Assembly (NCBI GenBank): GCA_965153455.1
Contig: OZ234493.1
Coordinates: 17,784,213 to 17,848,212, forward strand
From: Sphagnum compactum
Lineage: Eukaryota; Bryophyta; Sphagnopsida; Sphagnales
DNA length: 64,000 nucleotides
Direction: 5' to 3'
Shown: piece by piece, positions 1 through 11,989 of the stretch
Numbering within the stretch: the stretch's first letter is position 1
Layout: each line of letters starts with the position of its first letter
Notes under the pieces: generated by a model
The model's database searches: none
What the model was told of the DNA's origin: nothing
The model's input: only the letters and a program-made list of their open reading frames with translations
Program-made: the position numbers and the translations under genes

Positions 1-686
1 TTCTTTTGGGCTAGTTAGTAGTATGTAAGTACAATGCAAATCATTAAACTATTATAATTGATGGGATTTGCACTTGGGAGGAGGAGGAAGAGGAGCATAG
101 TACAACAAGTACAAAGTGATAGCTAATAATTTCCTATGGGGAATTGGTGATAGTTTCTGACACTCTTTCTTCATACCTACTTTACAATTGAGCAGATTTG
201 GCATGATTATTGACTCTCTTCTCTTTACATGTGTTTGGGTGTGTGTGTATGATATGTGTGTTGTGTTGTGTTCCTCCTCCTCCTCCTCTCTCTCTCTCTC
301 TCTTTCTTTCTTTTTGCCCTCTTCCACACTTTGCTGCAACACCGACTGACTACTCAATGAATCAAATCCTTGAGTTTTGCGGCCCATGAAATGAAAGAAA
401 TCCCAATCAATCGTGATGAACATGCAAAGCTCAAACATGCGTAAATGGCTCTCTCTCTCTCTCTCTCTACCCTTTAATGGCAAGTTCAAACAAAATCATG
501 ACAAATTTTTCACGACCCAATGTTAACAACAAACACACGGTTAGGTGATTTTGTCATCAGAGACATCAGAATTGGCCACCACCAGCAGGAGGAGCTTATT
601 GTTGTTCTCTGACATAAAATAGCAGCTGGGGAACATGTTATTATTAAAAGTCAATGGGAACTCTGCCTACATGCCAGGGTTCCCCC
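1..686. other. Low-complexity flank, possible edge of a neighbouring transcription unit
   Basis: No supportable gene is seen. The stretch has a GA/CT-rich character with CT microsatellites near 286-302 and 451-468 and GAG/CTC triplet runs near 79-97 and 272-285. Such CT-rich tracts are common in plant 5' leaders, so this may be the edge of a gene lying to the left, but no coding frame with an ATG and a recognisable domain is visible. The minus frame across 52-489 is open but starts without ATG and is mostly low complexity. Confidence 0.4.
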
Positions 687-732
687 CCTCTTTGAAATGA
701 TTTGGTCTGAAGGAAGAATCATTTCAAAGAGG
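687..732. repeat. Perfect 16-bp inverted repeat (hairpin)
   Basis: The arm CCTCTTTGAAATGATT (687-702) is matched by its exact reverse complement at 717-732, leaving a 14-base loop. Such a stem is very unlikely by chance in a short stretch, and the arms are not simple repeats. It could be a tiny foldback element or the stem of a transcript. The surrounding 540-780 region has no recognised gene. Confidence 0.75.
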
Positions 733-884
733 ACAACCAAATCAAATTGGCCTTTGCTATTTAATGACTGCAAAATGAATTTTTCTTTTAATTTTTCTTT
801 TAGTTTTTCTTTTTTTATTTATTTAATGAATTTGATTAAGAAATAGTAGCCTAAAGAATACAGTATAGCTGATTTTTTGGGTGC

Positions 885-1080
885 TCCCATTTAGCTTTGG
901 GGTGAACCAGGCACCCACATTGGTACCATGGTAAAAATCCCGAATTTTATTTAAATTATTTCTACATATTGCAAGTATCCTAAGTTGCTTACACTAAATC
1001 AAGGCCTCTAAGATCAAATCCTTTAGTCACTAAGTACTCAATAAAAATATGGGTTATTTTAGAGATCATTTTTGTCATGC
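885..1080. mobile_element. Fragment of small inverted-repeat element (family B), one end only
   Basis: The sequence starting near 890 (GGGGTGAACCAGGCACCCAC, then TTGGTACCATGGTAAAAATCCC) matches the reverse complement of the right half of the element at about 19112-19338, including interior words such as ATTTAAATTATTTCTA and ACTAAATCA. The similarity fades after about 1075 and the opposite terminal repeat is not found, so this copy looks truncated. No transposase is encoded; this is a MITE-like, non-autonomous element. Confidence 0.55.
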
Positions 1081-1885
1081 TTTATTAATTTCTACCTTTT
1101 TTTTTTCAATTTTGGGATGCATTTACATCATTTTTGGGCACTATAAGAGCCCCATGCCTCTCGATTTTCAAACAAGTTTCTCCACATCAAATTTCATCCA
1201 CTTAGCTCTCTAGCACTTACACTAATTACATACCACTATTTTAGTACTAAAACTAAAATGCACAATGTTCTTGAAATGGGTTTAAGGTATTTCCCCCCAA
1301 ATTTTTTTTTATAAAAATCCAATTCAAACCAATTTGGATGAATGCCTTAGGGATGGTTTTACATCTATGAATAATGTTTCTTATCATCCACCTTTCTCCT
1401 TCCCTTTCTCATAAAAATTGATCCTCGAGTTTGCATGTCCTACATTGCACATGGATGATTGATACATCTATGAAGTATCATCTCACTAGGTTCCATCCAT
1501 CCTCCTCATCATTAACACTTGTTGTTGCAAAATGTCTACAATAGAAATTGAGTGTAATTGTTGGAATTTGAGACTTGAGAAAGTTTAGATTTGTAGAGAT
1601 TAGTAATGCTCTCTTGATTAATACCCAAAACTTACACTACATAAAAACCCACACATTCAGATCTGATTTTGCACACATGATTTGAAAAAAATTCAGCTAA
1701 TTTTATAAATATTTCTTTAAATATATTATTTCTATATTGACATTAGATAGAGAAAAATAGATTTAATTTTTTGTATGCACATTGGTATGTAAGAACATTC
1801 ATTTCGAAACATTCCATTAAGGGTAATCTTTTGATGGAAAAGAAGTGGGTTGTTTATGGAGACATAGGTTTTCATGGGTTGTGCA
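1081..1885. other. AT-rich intergenic DNA
   Basis: No gene, RNA gene or clear repeat is recognised here. The DNA is AT-rich with short homopolymer runs, like the rest of the non-genic parts of the window. Confidence 0.5.
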
Positions 1886-1889
1886 CTTC

Positions 1890-2510
1890 AGTTCAATTAA
1901 GTTGTGGAAAAGGGAGTATTTTCTTCTATTTTTCCTTCTTATAGAACTTAATCATACACAAATTTAGATTTTTACAATCTCTTTTATGAACAACGTTTAT
2001 AATCTATACATATTTCAACAACACAAATTGAAGCAAATTCCAAAAATAATTAGACAAAAATAAAAATTTGTATGTGTAAATCCAAACTCAAATGAATCTA
2101 TTCTTCTTGCCAATTTTTTTTTTAAAAAAAATTTGCAAACGTTCAAAACTCAAAACTCAAGTTATGTTTGAAACTCTATAGCAAATCCTATTTAAACTTC
2201 ATGTTCAAAGGTTCAAAGATAATAACCAATAAATTTAACTAGTACAAATCAAAACTATAACCAATATAAATCTTTAATTTATTCAAATTATTGTTTTCTA
2301 GTAAACTACAAATCCAAATGTAAACTATATATCATATTTCAAATGAAAAAGTATACTACGTATCTTATTACAAATCAAATTATTACAGATCTTATTACTA
2401 CATACGTTACCACTAATCAAAGCCACTACTTAAAATTTGTCCTTTCAATAATTTGGATATTGTCTTCAAAATCCATGTACAATTGAAGTAAGTTAAACAT
2501 TTATGGTTTC
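1890..2510 (-). repeat. Candidate 3' LTR of the gypsy element
   Basis: Long shared words with 9.50-10.02 kb, in the same order and orientation, include ATCATACACAAATT/AATTATACACAAATT, AATTAGACAAAAATA, AAATCCAAACTCAAATGAAT followed by ATTCTTCTTG, and TATTTAAACTTCATGTTCAA. The copies differ by many substitutions and by an A/T-rich insertion near 2111-2190 in this copy, which indicates an old insertion. Confidence 0.7.
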
Positions 2511-2784
2511 AGTCACATATGTAAAATCTATATAAATTATTGTTGGTTGTTTGATTTGTCAAAGTAAAACTTTTGATGCATGAATAGTAGTTGATGAAAT
2601 TCAATTTTAGATCTAGGATTAATTTGAACATTCACACATACAATCTATGTTTCAAAGTGGTATGTCAAGTTTTGTTGATTCTAAGATATGTGAAAGATTG
2701 TTAGAAATTAATGTTTCTTTTCATATGTCATTCAACCTTGCATTTGTGGGTTGAGGTGATTGTTTTCAAGTAGGACTTGAGTAG

Positions 2785-5400
2785 TTAAGAACATGTTGTT
2801 GGAATAACATACAAATGATTTAGATAAGCAATAATGTACGATTCAAATTTGAGAATGTATAATTGTTTGTCAATGTTCCAAGCATCAAATGTTTCCAAAG
2901 TCGTATCATTCACAATGCCATGAACCTTGTCCCACCAAGGTTCCCATCTAGAAGGCTTTAGGGCCAAAACTTATGTGTGAACATTAGACAAGGTCTAATT
3001 TAGTAGCAACTCATCATACTCTTTCATTTGATGCATTGCAATGATTGGTGGTGTGTTACATACTTGTTGAATTTGATCACAATATCGATCATGCTTCAAC
3101 TAGAAGGCCATGAGTTGCTTCTATTGGTTTGCATTTATTTTTTCCATAACAAGATAAAATTCATTTGTTTTGTTATAGTGTCAATCAAAAAGAGCATACA
3201 AAATCTTGGTGTCTCCAAATCTTTCTACTATAGCTAATCAATATTATGTTTTGGCTTGGCCTTGTATTGTTTAGTTTCAACCTTGAACTTCTCCAATTAG
3301 TCATAGGTTTCCAAATAATTAAATTCATGAATACAAACATGAATTTTCAAACTTTCCATCTACACCTTAAGAATATCATACCCATCTAACTTGACATGCA
3401 ACTCTTTGTGCTTAATTCAATTAACATTTAATTATTTGTGCAAGTTGAATAATTTTCTTTCATGATTTTTTTGTCTCTCTGTAAGAACATTGATCTTGTA
3501 TATCTTGTCAAAATTTTCATTATTAAGTCGTTTCCTATCAATTGCTAACATGTTATGTTTTACCATGAAGTTCATGAAGTCATCTAATAAAAATTGGCAA
3601 TGTTCATATCGTTCAACACCAAATGTTACAACTTCACAAAAATCATTAAATGGTGTTAGTCTTTGAGAGGAAAGGGTTGAAGCATGTGCTGAACCATGAG
3701 GTGTGGAATTAAACACATTATATTAAACAACATCAATTAAACATCTCCATTATTTAAAGCAAAATAGTGGCAACATCTACCAATGGAAGGCATTATTCAA
3801 AAATCGGTGAAGATGATCGTGTTGGGACTAGCTCAAATGTAGATTTAAATATAATTGTATATATTTTTATTCAAGTGCATGCATGCTTATGAACAAGTTT
3901 AGTCAAAAGAACCTTCAATGAAATTATTTGGGTTCTTAATGTTTATTGAACTATATTATATCAAATACTTAATTTCTTGGTGGAGACATGGGTATAGTTC
4001 GGACAATTGGACCTTGGGCACATACATTGCACAAACTATTCCACAGTAATCTTTGCAACTGCATCATCTTGTACATGGACTCCTATGGATCCTCCTATGT
4101 CTTTAAGCTATTACCATGTACATATGTCATATCTCTTGTCTTTTTTTTTGGTCATCTATTCCTCATCAAATAGTGGTTGTTGAATAACTTGATTAGTGAC
4201 TTTTGTAAGTTTCCCATCCAATGGAAACCATTTTCAAAACAAAATATCATTTATATGTCTTACATAAAATATATTTGTCTTCTTGGTTTTCTAAACATGA
4301 CCCATAACAATCTTTTTTTGATTTTTTGTCCATCGTTGCAACTCCATTGCAAATTGGGTAAGCATAATGGAACATTAGTTCAGAGCAATGCCCCAATTTG
4401 CATTACACAATGTAACAACAATCTAATGTCTAATAGATGGCCTATAAAATTGTGGAGAATTGAACTATATATGAATCCCACATTTTGATAATCTTCCTCA
4501 TTTCAATAATCTTTCAATTGCATTTTCGAATCTACAACTCATGTTTGTGCAAAGAAAAAAAAAATAACGAAAAAACTAAAAAGTGTAAGAAAGGACTATA
4601 ATAATTTTCTTGAAAATAATGGTGTCAACAATTAGTTAATGATGACAATGACATTAACCAAATTAGGATTAGGGTGTCATTATGGTAGTAATTGTTCTTT
4701 TTGATAATTTTGCAATAAAATGATAAAACAATAATAGTTCCATTAACTGAAGATAATCCTAAAATATTATCGCATGTTTTGATAATTGAGAATATTCATA
4801 ATCCACAGGTTGAATAGTATTCACAAAAATTATACATATAGGTATTTAAATTTATTCAATAATTATTTTTTCATATTGGCACAATTTCAATTTATTGATG
4901 TTGACCATGATTAAATTTAAATCAAATTTGTCAAATGCAACCAATAAGATTGGGTTATGTATAATATTGTATTTGATAAAGATTGAACCATCAATGTTTA
5001 AACTTCATAGTATGCACCTTGATTTTTTTTTAAAGTTATAAAACATAATCTCCAAATTTGAATCAATTTTGAACATGATGTTATTACAATCATAAAAACC
5101 AATTTCATTGATTAAAAAAAAGAGTATATTATGCTTATAATTGATTCTCTTGAAATCACTTCAATTCAATAAGTTGACCACTAAGGACTCGAGTAGGTTT
5201 TGAATTGGTTTTTACCATCGATCCGTGTTGGTAAAAGGTGTTCGGTCGGTAACAACGGATATAAGTTGTAAACTAATTGAAAAGGAGTATGGCCAATTGC
5301 AACTTTAAATGCAATATAATAAAAATGTAATTATTGGTAAATATTTATCCTAATTAAATCATTTTTCATTGACCAATTTGGTTAACAATGTATTGAACAT
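2785..5400 (-). other. Retrotransposon interior 3' of integrase, unrecognised
   Basis: This is the part of the element between the integrase remnant and the 3' LTR. Two short minus-strand open stretches (about 2785-2967 and 3432-3716) encode peptides I do not recognise; neither shows an envelope-like membrane pattern, chromodomain or zinc knuckle. It may be an extra untranslated or lineage-specific region, or nested insertions. Confidence 0.35.
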
Positions 5401-5830
5401 TTTATTGATAAACTTGACCCAAGCAATACCTAAAGGGTAATAAATAATAGAACTTGTGTGATGCATTAAAAAATGGTTAGTTAAGCATTGAATATCATCA
5501 TTAATGAATGTGTACCTTGATTAATAACAATGGTCAAAGGGCAATTAAATTGAGCAACAATACATTCATATTATTATTTTGTAATAATTGTAGCAATGTT
5601 AGTCCATTAAGCCTTGGCTTCCACCCATTTTGTCATATAATTGATAAGAACTCGAATATAGTGATTTTTCATGAGTTTACCCATGGGCTTAATTGGTCCA
5701 ACAAAATCAAAACCCCATTTCATGAATGGTTATTTAGGAAGAGTTGTAATAAACTTCACCCAACTTTGAGTTGACAAATTTACCTATCCTTTGGCATGAA
5801 TCACAAGTTTTATAATATTTGATATTATCT
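5400..5830 (-). pseudogene. Integrase remnant of gypsy pol
   Basis: On the minus strand a CX2C zinc-finger piece, CDSCQRIGK (about 5779-5805), is followed in another frame by [13 protein letters not shown], then MTKWVEAKA and CPLTIVINQGTH. These match the zinc-binding region and catalytic core of Ty3/gypsy integrases. Two core aspartates read as asparagine ([10 protein letters not shown] and VINQGTH, where family members usually have D). Stops and at least two frame changes interrupt it. This is a dead copy. Confidence 0.85.
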
Positions 5831-6269
5831 CAATATAATGTTGACCACTAATATCATGCATCCAAAATCTTTCAAGCAATAATATCCATTGAAATATTCC
5901 TATATGAAAGTTCAAAGTTCATGGAGTATCATTGATATTTCGACTAGTTGTAAGCATCAACAAAATTGGTGGGTTTGTCTGAATCAATACAAGATATGAT
6001 TATGAATAGTAAAAGGTTTAGCCTTCTATGTTAGGTTGTGGTGTTGTGCTAAATGTAACTAACTAACATTTAACATGAACTTAAATAATCAAATTTTTTT
6101 TGTAACCAATCATGTTCTAATAAAAATAAAAATAACATCAATTGATCAAGTACTTTGATCAATTGTGCTTCATTGGTAAATATAGATGAAACATTAGATT
6201 ATTCGATGTGATCTACTTGGTTTGTATATGATTTTGAAATTATATTTTAGAAATAGTGATAACCATTGG

Positions 6270-6560
6270 GCTATTATACTTAAGACCTATGGTTTGTTGA
6301 CCAAATAAACCAAGGCCATGTGATCAATGAAAAATAAATAAAATTTCCTGATATATAATTTTGAAATTTATGCAATGCAAAAACCATTATTAAAACTTCT
6401 CTTTATGTGCTAGTATAATTCCTTTCTACATGATTTAATAATCTATATGTGCAAACATTGGGTTAATCAAACTTTTTAGTTGATTTTGAAATAGCAAAAC
6501 TCTTACTACTAATTGTGAAACATCTATATGAACATGGAATTTTAAATCCCAATTTAAACT
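6270..6560 (-). pseudogene. RNase H remnant of gypsy pol
   Basis: Minus-strand translation gives NWDLKFHVHIDVSQ, like the first catalytic aspartate region of retrotransposon RNase H. Downstream comes KREVLIMVFALHKFQNYISG, like the conserved ERE...YALxKFRHYLLG segment, and then WSTNHRS-like wording. Several stops interrupt it. Its place between RT and integrase agrees with Ty3/gypsy order. Confidence 0.8.
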
Positions 6561-6789
6561 AATCAAAATCAATACTTATACATATCAACTTTTGATATAT
6601 TCCCATGTTATCTAACATTCATTAGTTTAGATAAATATTCAAATTTTTGCATCAACTTGATTATAAGTTCCATGACAAAAATGGTTTCAAATAAAACCTT
6701 AGTAAAATTGGGCCATATCACTGAAAACATATATCTATTTTAATGTAGTTTGTATCAACATATTAAATGTTGGCTTGTATGTTTTTGGA

Positions 6790-7330
6790 TTAGGGAGTTT
6801 ACCTTCTTTGGATACCATAAGCCCAAGAATTAATCCAAAAACACTATGAAATCATGTTTATCCATATTTAAGTTGATAACAAACTCATGAAACTTGAGAA
6901 AACAAAGTCATAAATTGTCCAAATGAATATCCATATTGTTGAAAACAATGATTATCTAAAAAGATTTTCATAAATAAATTGATGTATTCTTGGAATGATT
7001 TGCTAACAACATATCGATAAGTTGGTGGTTTATTATTCATTCCAAAAGGCATAACAATCCATACAAAGACTCCCAAATTAGTAACAAAAACATTTTTGTA
7101 CCGATCTTCTAATGTAATCAATATTTGATGGTAATTCAAAAACACCATCAAGGAAAGAATAGGTTTCATGACCTACAATAATATTGAGCACTTCATTGGT
7201 GAAAGCCAAAATATATTGATTTTTTTCGTGATGACATTGAATTTTCAAAGTCAACACAAATCTATAGCTTACCATTCTTCTTTGGTACCACCACAATTGG
7301 TGACAACCATGTAACTTCTTCCATATGTTG
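6790..7330 (-). pseudogene. Reverse transcriptase remnant of gypsy pol
   Basis: Minus-strand frames contain a variant of the 'VPKKNGKxRxCVD' motif, then ETYSFLDGV, LNYHQILITLEDRYKNVFVT, FVWIVMPFGMNNKPPTY and FMKIFLDN, followed by FLGLILGLMVSKEGKLPNPK. These are the ordered Ty3/gypsy RT motifs. The catalytic YxDD-type box reads FLDN, so the second aspartate is lost. A frame change separates the first part (about 7078-7296) from the second (about 6885-7169). Confidence 0.88.
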
Positions 7331-8434
7331 AATAAATCTTGTAGTTAATAACTTATCAATATCTTATTTGGTAATAGTAGTGTAGTTTATATTTAATTGG
7401 TATTGGGTTTGATGAGCTTGTGGGATTGATGTATCAAGTTCAATATGATGTTAGGTAATCTTTGGTGGAATTCCCTTTAAATCTTTGTATGTCCAAGCAC
7501 ATATGTCTTTGAGTCCTAAAGTAGTGTTGTTAGTGCATGGGATTATTTAGGTTTTAATGCATGTTGATATTCACATGTTGAGGATTCTCCAAGGTTCCCA
7601 AGTTGACTTTGATTAGTTGTTCTTCTTCGCTAACAATCCATCCAACACAATCTACAACTTTTGCATTTGTATTATGATAGGCCGTTCATCAATCAACATC
7701 ATTTTGATTTTTGATTTGTAAAATGTCACAATGTAATCTTTACTAACCTATGTTTGTTTTAATTTTGTAAAACGTTTAGATGATAGGTTTGAACTACTAA
7801 CATGTATAATTGGTTTCGCTTCAACTATATTCAAAGGCTCATGATTTTTCACCTTTAAACAAATTATCAATAGAAAAAAAAAACCAATCAAAAATAACTT
7901 TGGCTCTATAGCAAACATAAGATCTTTTTTTTCATCAAAAATTTTATTATAGAAATCATAACACATAATAACCTTTGGTATTTTGGTTTGTTTATTAAGA
8001 TGTTTTGTGACAATTATGGTTTTGACCAATGTTGGCTAGTATTGTTTTTAAAAAGTAAATGTTGAGTAGGTTATTTAATTTATTTGGGGCCACACATGTT
8101 ATCAATATCCCCAAAAAAGTCTCAAATAGGTTATCAAATTACCGATCAATAACCACCAATTATACACCAATTATACGGTTTTAAAACAAAATTATGAAAA
8201 AAAAAATATTATTTAAAGATTGATAACCTATTTGGATGACCCAATTATCATGCAAGTATGTTATTAGATTTTGAAATTTTAGTACACTGCAGTTATCAAT
8301 TTAATTAATTATTAAAGAATCAAGAATTGGCTAGTAAATTATTAATAATCAAGTTAATAAATGGGTAAAAATTCTTTAATTTGCCAACATTGGTTTTGAT
8401 AATGTCATTACTTTGGATAGTAACTACATGTTAT

Positions 8435-8510
8435 TACCCCCAAATATGTGAAACCTTTGCATCTATCAACCAAGGTCTACCAAGTAGCATAAAATAAATA
8501 GAATCAAGTA
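8435..8510 (-). pseudogene. Protease-proximal remnant of gypsy pol
   Basis: The minus strand reads FMLLGRPWLIDAKVSHIWG and then a stop. The LLGRPWL...A...H.WG wording is characteristic of the region just after the retropepsin domain in plant Ty3/gypsy polyproteins. It lies upstream of RT in the element's orientation, as expected. The active-site DTG triad itself was not located. Confidence 0.7.
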
Positions 8511-9490
8511 CAACATTATGCATAATAGTAAAAAGTGGAAAACCATGCACAAGTATTCATAGATATCAAATTGGCCTTAAAGGTTTAGTAGTTATTTGAT
8601 TTACCATCCACAAATTGTAAGGTGCAAGTTTGGGTTTAGGCAATCTTAAATGAGCCTTCAATATTTTTATGATATATTATTAAGTCCAAAACCTCCATGT
8701 CATAGAACATCATTTGTCATTTTTTACACATTTGTATTTGGATGATTGCCATGTGATGTACAAAAGCAACCCATTGAGTGTGGTATTCTTTTAGTTATTG
8801 GTATCTTGTTTGGTTTCAATTATTTGGGTCAAAAATCTTTTAAGATCAAATACAACATAAAATAACCAACTCAAATTAAGAGTGTATTTAGTATCAAAAA
8901 CTTGTTGACCAATATTTTGTAGAGTGTTTTTAACCAATTTTGATTTAAAAAATAAATACAACAAATTGGATCAAGCAATGGAAATGAAGAAATTGGTATT
9001 GTAACTTGCATTGGATTGGATTGGATCGATTTTCTAGATTGGCCAATTTCCTTTGACTTATAATTTCACCTACATTTTCAATTTGTTTATATGATCTAAT
9101 ACCAATCTTTTGTTGTGGTTGATCAGTGTTCATTTCTTTGGCAAGTCTTTTGGTAAATATCATTCTTGATGTTTTATTATTTCACCCTTCTTAATCCTAA
9201 TATGTTATTTGATCTATACATTTCTATACATTTCTTGTTACAATTCTAAACATCTTAACGTTTATTACAAAACCACAAAAATATAATTAGTTTCTTTTGA
9301 AATTTTATAATTCAAATTAGTTAAAAACTCAAATTTTTATAGGTTAAACCAAATTTATATTAACAACCTATTCAAATTTCCGAATCCATAGTGTAAAAAA
9401 GAAACTTTCTAAACTTGTACTTCAAAAATCCACAAAACAAATTTAATTAACAAAATCCAATCTATGTTACAACTAAAAATTTAAACAAAA
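8511..9490 (-). other. Degenerate gag / leader region of the gypsy element
   Basis: By position this should be gag plus the untranslated leader. No zinc knuckle or capsid motif is convincingly visible, and the open stretches are short. A primer binding site next to the 5' LTR could not be matched to a tRNA 3' end by eye. Confidence 0.3.
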
Positions 9491-9499
9491 TTGCTCCTT

Positions 9500-10020
9500 G
9501 ACATGGTCACCATATGAAAAAGGGAACATTTTCCTTTATTCTTCCTTTTTACAACTTTAATTATACACAAATTAAAATTTTTGCAACCTATTATGTGAAT
9601 ATCTTGATCCATACATTTTCTTTTGCACAACATAGATTGAATCAATTTTGAAAACATAATTAGACAAAAATACAAATATGCATGTGCAAATCCAAACTCA
9701 AATGAATATATTCTTCTTGTCAAATCTTATTTAAACTTCATGTTCAAAGGTAAAAAAATGATCATTAAATCTAGCTAGTACAAATCAAAATTATAGTTAA
9801 TAAAAGTTACCTGTACAAGTTTTAATGTTTTCATATGATTATCTTTTGATAAACTATAGATTAAAATGTATATTCATATTTTATTATAGATAAAATTACT
9901 ACAAATCTTACTATTATAAATGTTACCACCAATTAAAACCAACCCTTAACAAACTGAAAAGATTCAACAATAATAGGAGTCAACAAATATGAAAATTTAG
10001 ATAAGCTAAGCATTTAATTT
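9500..10020 (-). repeat. Candidate 5' LTR of the gypsy element
   Basis: This is the partner of the direct repeat at 1.89-2.51 kb (shared words listed there). It lacks the A/T-rich insertion seen in the other copy. Divergence between the two copies is high, so the insertion is old. Confidence 0.7.
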
Positions 10021-11985
10021 TTATTAGTGGCAATGAAATGATCAAAGAAATGAGTTGAATTTGTGAAAATTAAGTTTGATGTCAGTGAAAATATTGAATG
10101 ACATTACATGCAACTTGAAATGATTGAATTCATACTTAATCAAATTGAATCCAAATTCTTAAATTGAATCAAAATACATTGAATTAAATTCAAATTGAAT
10201 TGAAATGCAACAAAATGCAAATTGATACACCAAATATTGAAAACACGCTCATCACTTCCATCATCCTTGACTATGGCATTGAAAAAAAAACACAATTCCG
10301 AAGAGATAGATTTGAAATCATTCATAATAAAATTTGAATTGAAATCTATTTTGGTAGGAATATATTACTAGTGAACCCTAAATTAATCTACCCTATACTA
10401 GCTTTGATATTACGATTGTCACAAAAATTTGGTGAAATATTTGATGACATTGGAATCGAGGTTTTTTTTGGGTGTTGAACTTTTGCAATTTAGTGATAGA
10501 AAAGAAGGACTTCCAACATCTACAAAAGATTTTCTAATGAAAAAAACCCTAAATTTGCCACATTTTGAAGGAAAAATAGTTGAAATTGCCATATTTAGAC
10601 TATAGGCTCTTGCATGTCACCTATATAAATAGGGGGATTTTAAGAAAAAAATACTTCTCTTTACATCTCGTAGCCAAATTTGCATGTGGAGGATTGCCAA
10701 TCCAATTGCCTCACAATTTTGAAAACAAAACCCTCGATTGAAATGCTATAATCAATTTATAATTTACACCTATTCATCGAAAATATTATATTATGATGAT
10801 ATATTAAGTGACTATTGTTTTTGCTTAGTAACATATAACCCCATTACAACACTTTGATACTAAAATGTTTTCACTTTGGAATTTTCCCCAAATTGTTAAC
10901 ACATAGTTGTTCATATCATATACATATATTATATCTTTAAAATTATTTGTGAAATTTTACCACTTGGGGCGCTACAAAAGCATGTCAACTATGAACTTAA
11001 ATACTAAATTTCACATTGAATTACTCGGATTCTCTTTTGAATTGAACCTTACCTTACCCGTGACAACCGTATTTTTTAAAGTCCGCCGATTTGGTTTATG
11101 GTTCATACGATTTTTACTTTCCCTCTAGAATGTTTGTAATGATAAATTTTTTTAATTTTTAATTTTAATTTTTTTTTTAGGGTTTTTTTGGGAGTGCATG
11201 CATCATAGGAATCCGCATGAAAGGCTTCTTCTCCCACAACCATCCAAACAAGCTCTTTTTAAGGTCCAATAGTTGTGGCAAAGCAAAGCTCCATTTGATA
11301 TTATGGGATACCAAACATTGCTTAGGGCTTGGATATTCATATGCTCTCGGAAAATGTCTTCACAATTTGATTTGAGGATACAAGTGTGCCCAACTCTTTG
11401 GCTCGGATTCCTAAAGGAACTCCATTGCTCTCTACTAGTGATGTCCGCATGGTGGGGAAGAGGGGGCAGGGGCGGGGGGGGGAGTTTTTAAAAAAAATTA
11501 AAATGCATTAAAAATTGGAACTTAGTGGACCTTTTGCAAAGCTTGCCTAGGGGGGAAGAACGAACAAATGAACCCCCTCTTTGAACCTCTTATACAAAAC
11601 AACCAAATTAAAAAAAAGAAAAGAAAAGAAAGATCGGAACCAATGGCCTACCCCTTGTCGGCTTCATGACCATATTCAAGTACTACCAAAATCGGGTGAA
11701 TTTTAAAATGGTTTTTTTTTTTGGGGTGCAAAGCATATACCCTTTTGAAGTGCCCATTTCCCATTTAAAAACCAATTTCGATCCGCATAGATAGTAGAGC
11801 TTTCGTAATGGATGGCCCAGCCCCGTATGGGCTTTTCTCCTCAACTTTGTCCTCTTGCTTTCTTTCATTCTTTGCTCGGTGATTGAGTTTTAGTTCCACT
11901 CAGAGCTTGGCCTTTTGTTTTTTCGCACACAAATCGTTGAATATGTGAACCCATGCATTACGAGAAAGGACGACATGAAGGTTTA
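10021..11985. other. AT-rich intergenic DNA with no recognised gene
   Basis: There are several short open stretches, none with a recognisable domain. A direct A-rich run and a G-rich run (about 11459-11483) occur. GC rises slightly between 11.2 and 11.9 kb. No RNA gene is seen. Confidence 0.45.
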
Positions 11986-11989
11986 AAAA

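Larger units (their letters stand above)
1890..10020 (-). mobile_element. Decayed Ty3/gypsy LTR retrotransposon
   Basis: Minus-strand remnants of protease-proximal, reverse transcriptase, RNase H and integrase segments lie in the order expected of Ty3/gypsy pol. They are flanked by direct repeats at about 1.89-2.50 kb and 9.50-10.02 kb that look like diverged LTRs. The element reads from high to low coordinates, so the repeat near 9.5-10 kb is the 5' LTR. Many stops and frameshifts make it inactive. About 2.8 kb between the integrase remnant and the 3' LTR contains no recognised domain. The RT/RNase H wording (KEGKLPNPKTYKP, FHVHIDVSQ) resembles plant Ty3/gypsy lineages, but I cannot place the clade. 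Boundaries are approximate; no clear TG...CA ends or target duplication were found. Confidence 0.8.

Noticed and set aside
52-489. 145-residue minus-strand open frame with Arg/Glu runs
   Set aside because: It begins without ATG and its charged runs come from CT/GA microsatellites; no domain is visible.
703-722. Loop of the 687-732 hairpin reads TTTGGTCTGAAGG, loosely like miR159/319 (TTTGGATTGAAGG)
   Set aside because: Only partial identity, it spans the loop instead of an arm of a long precursor, and the hairpin is far shorter than miR159/319 precursors.
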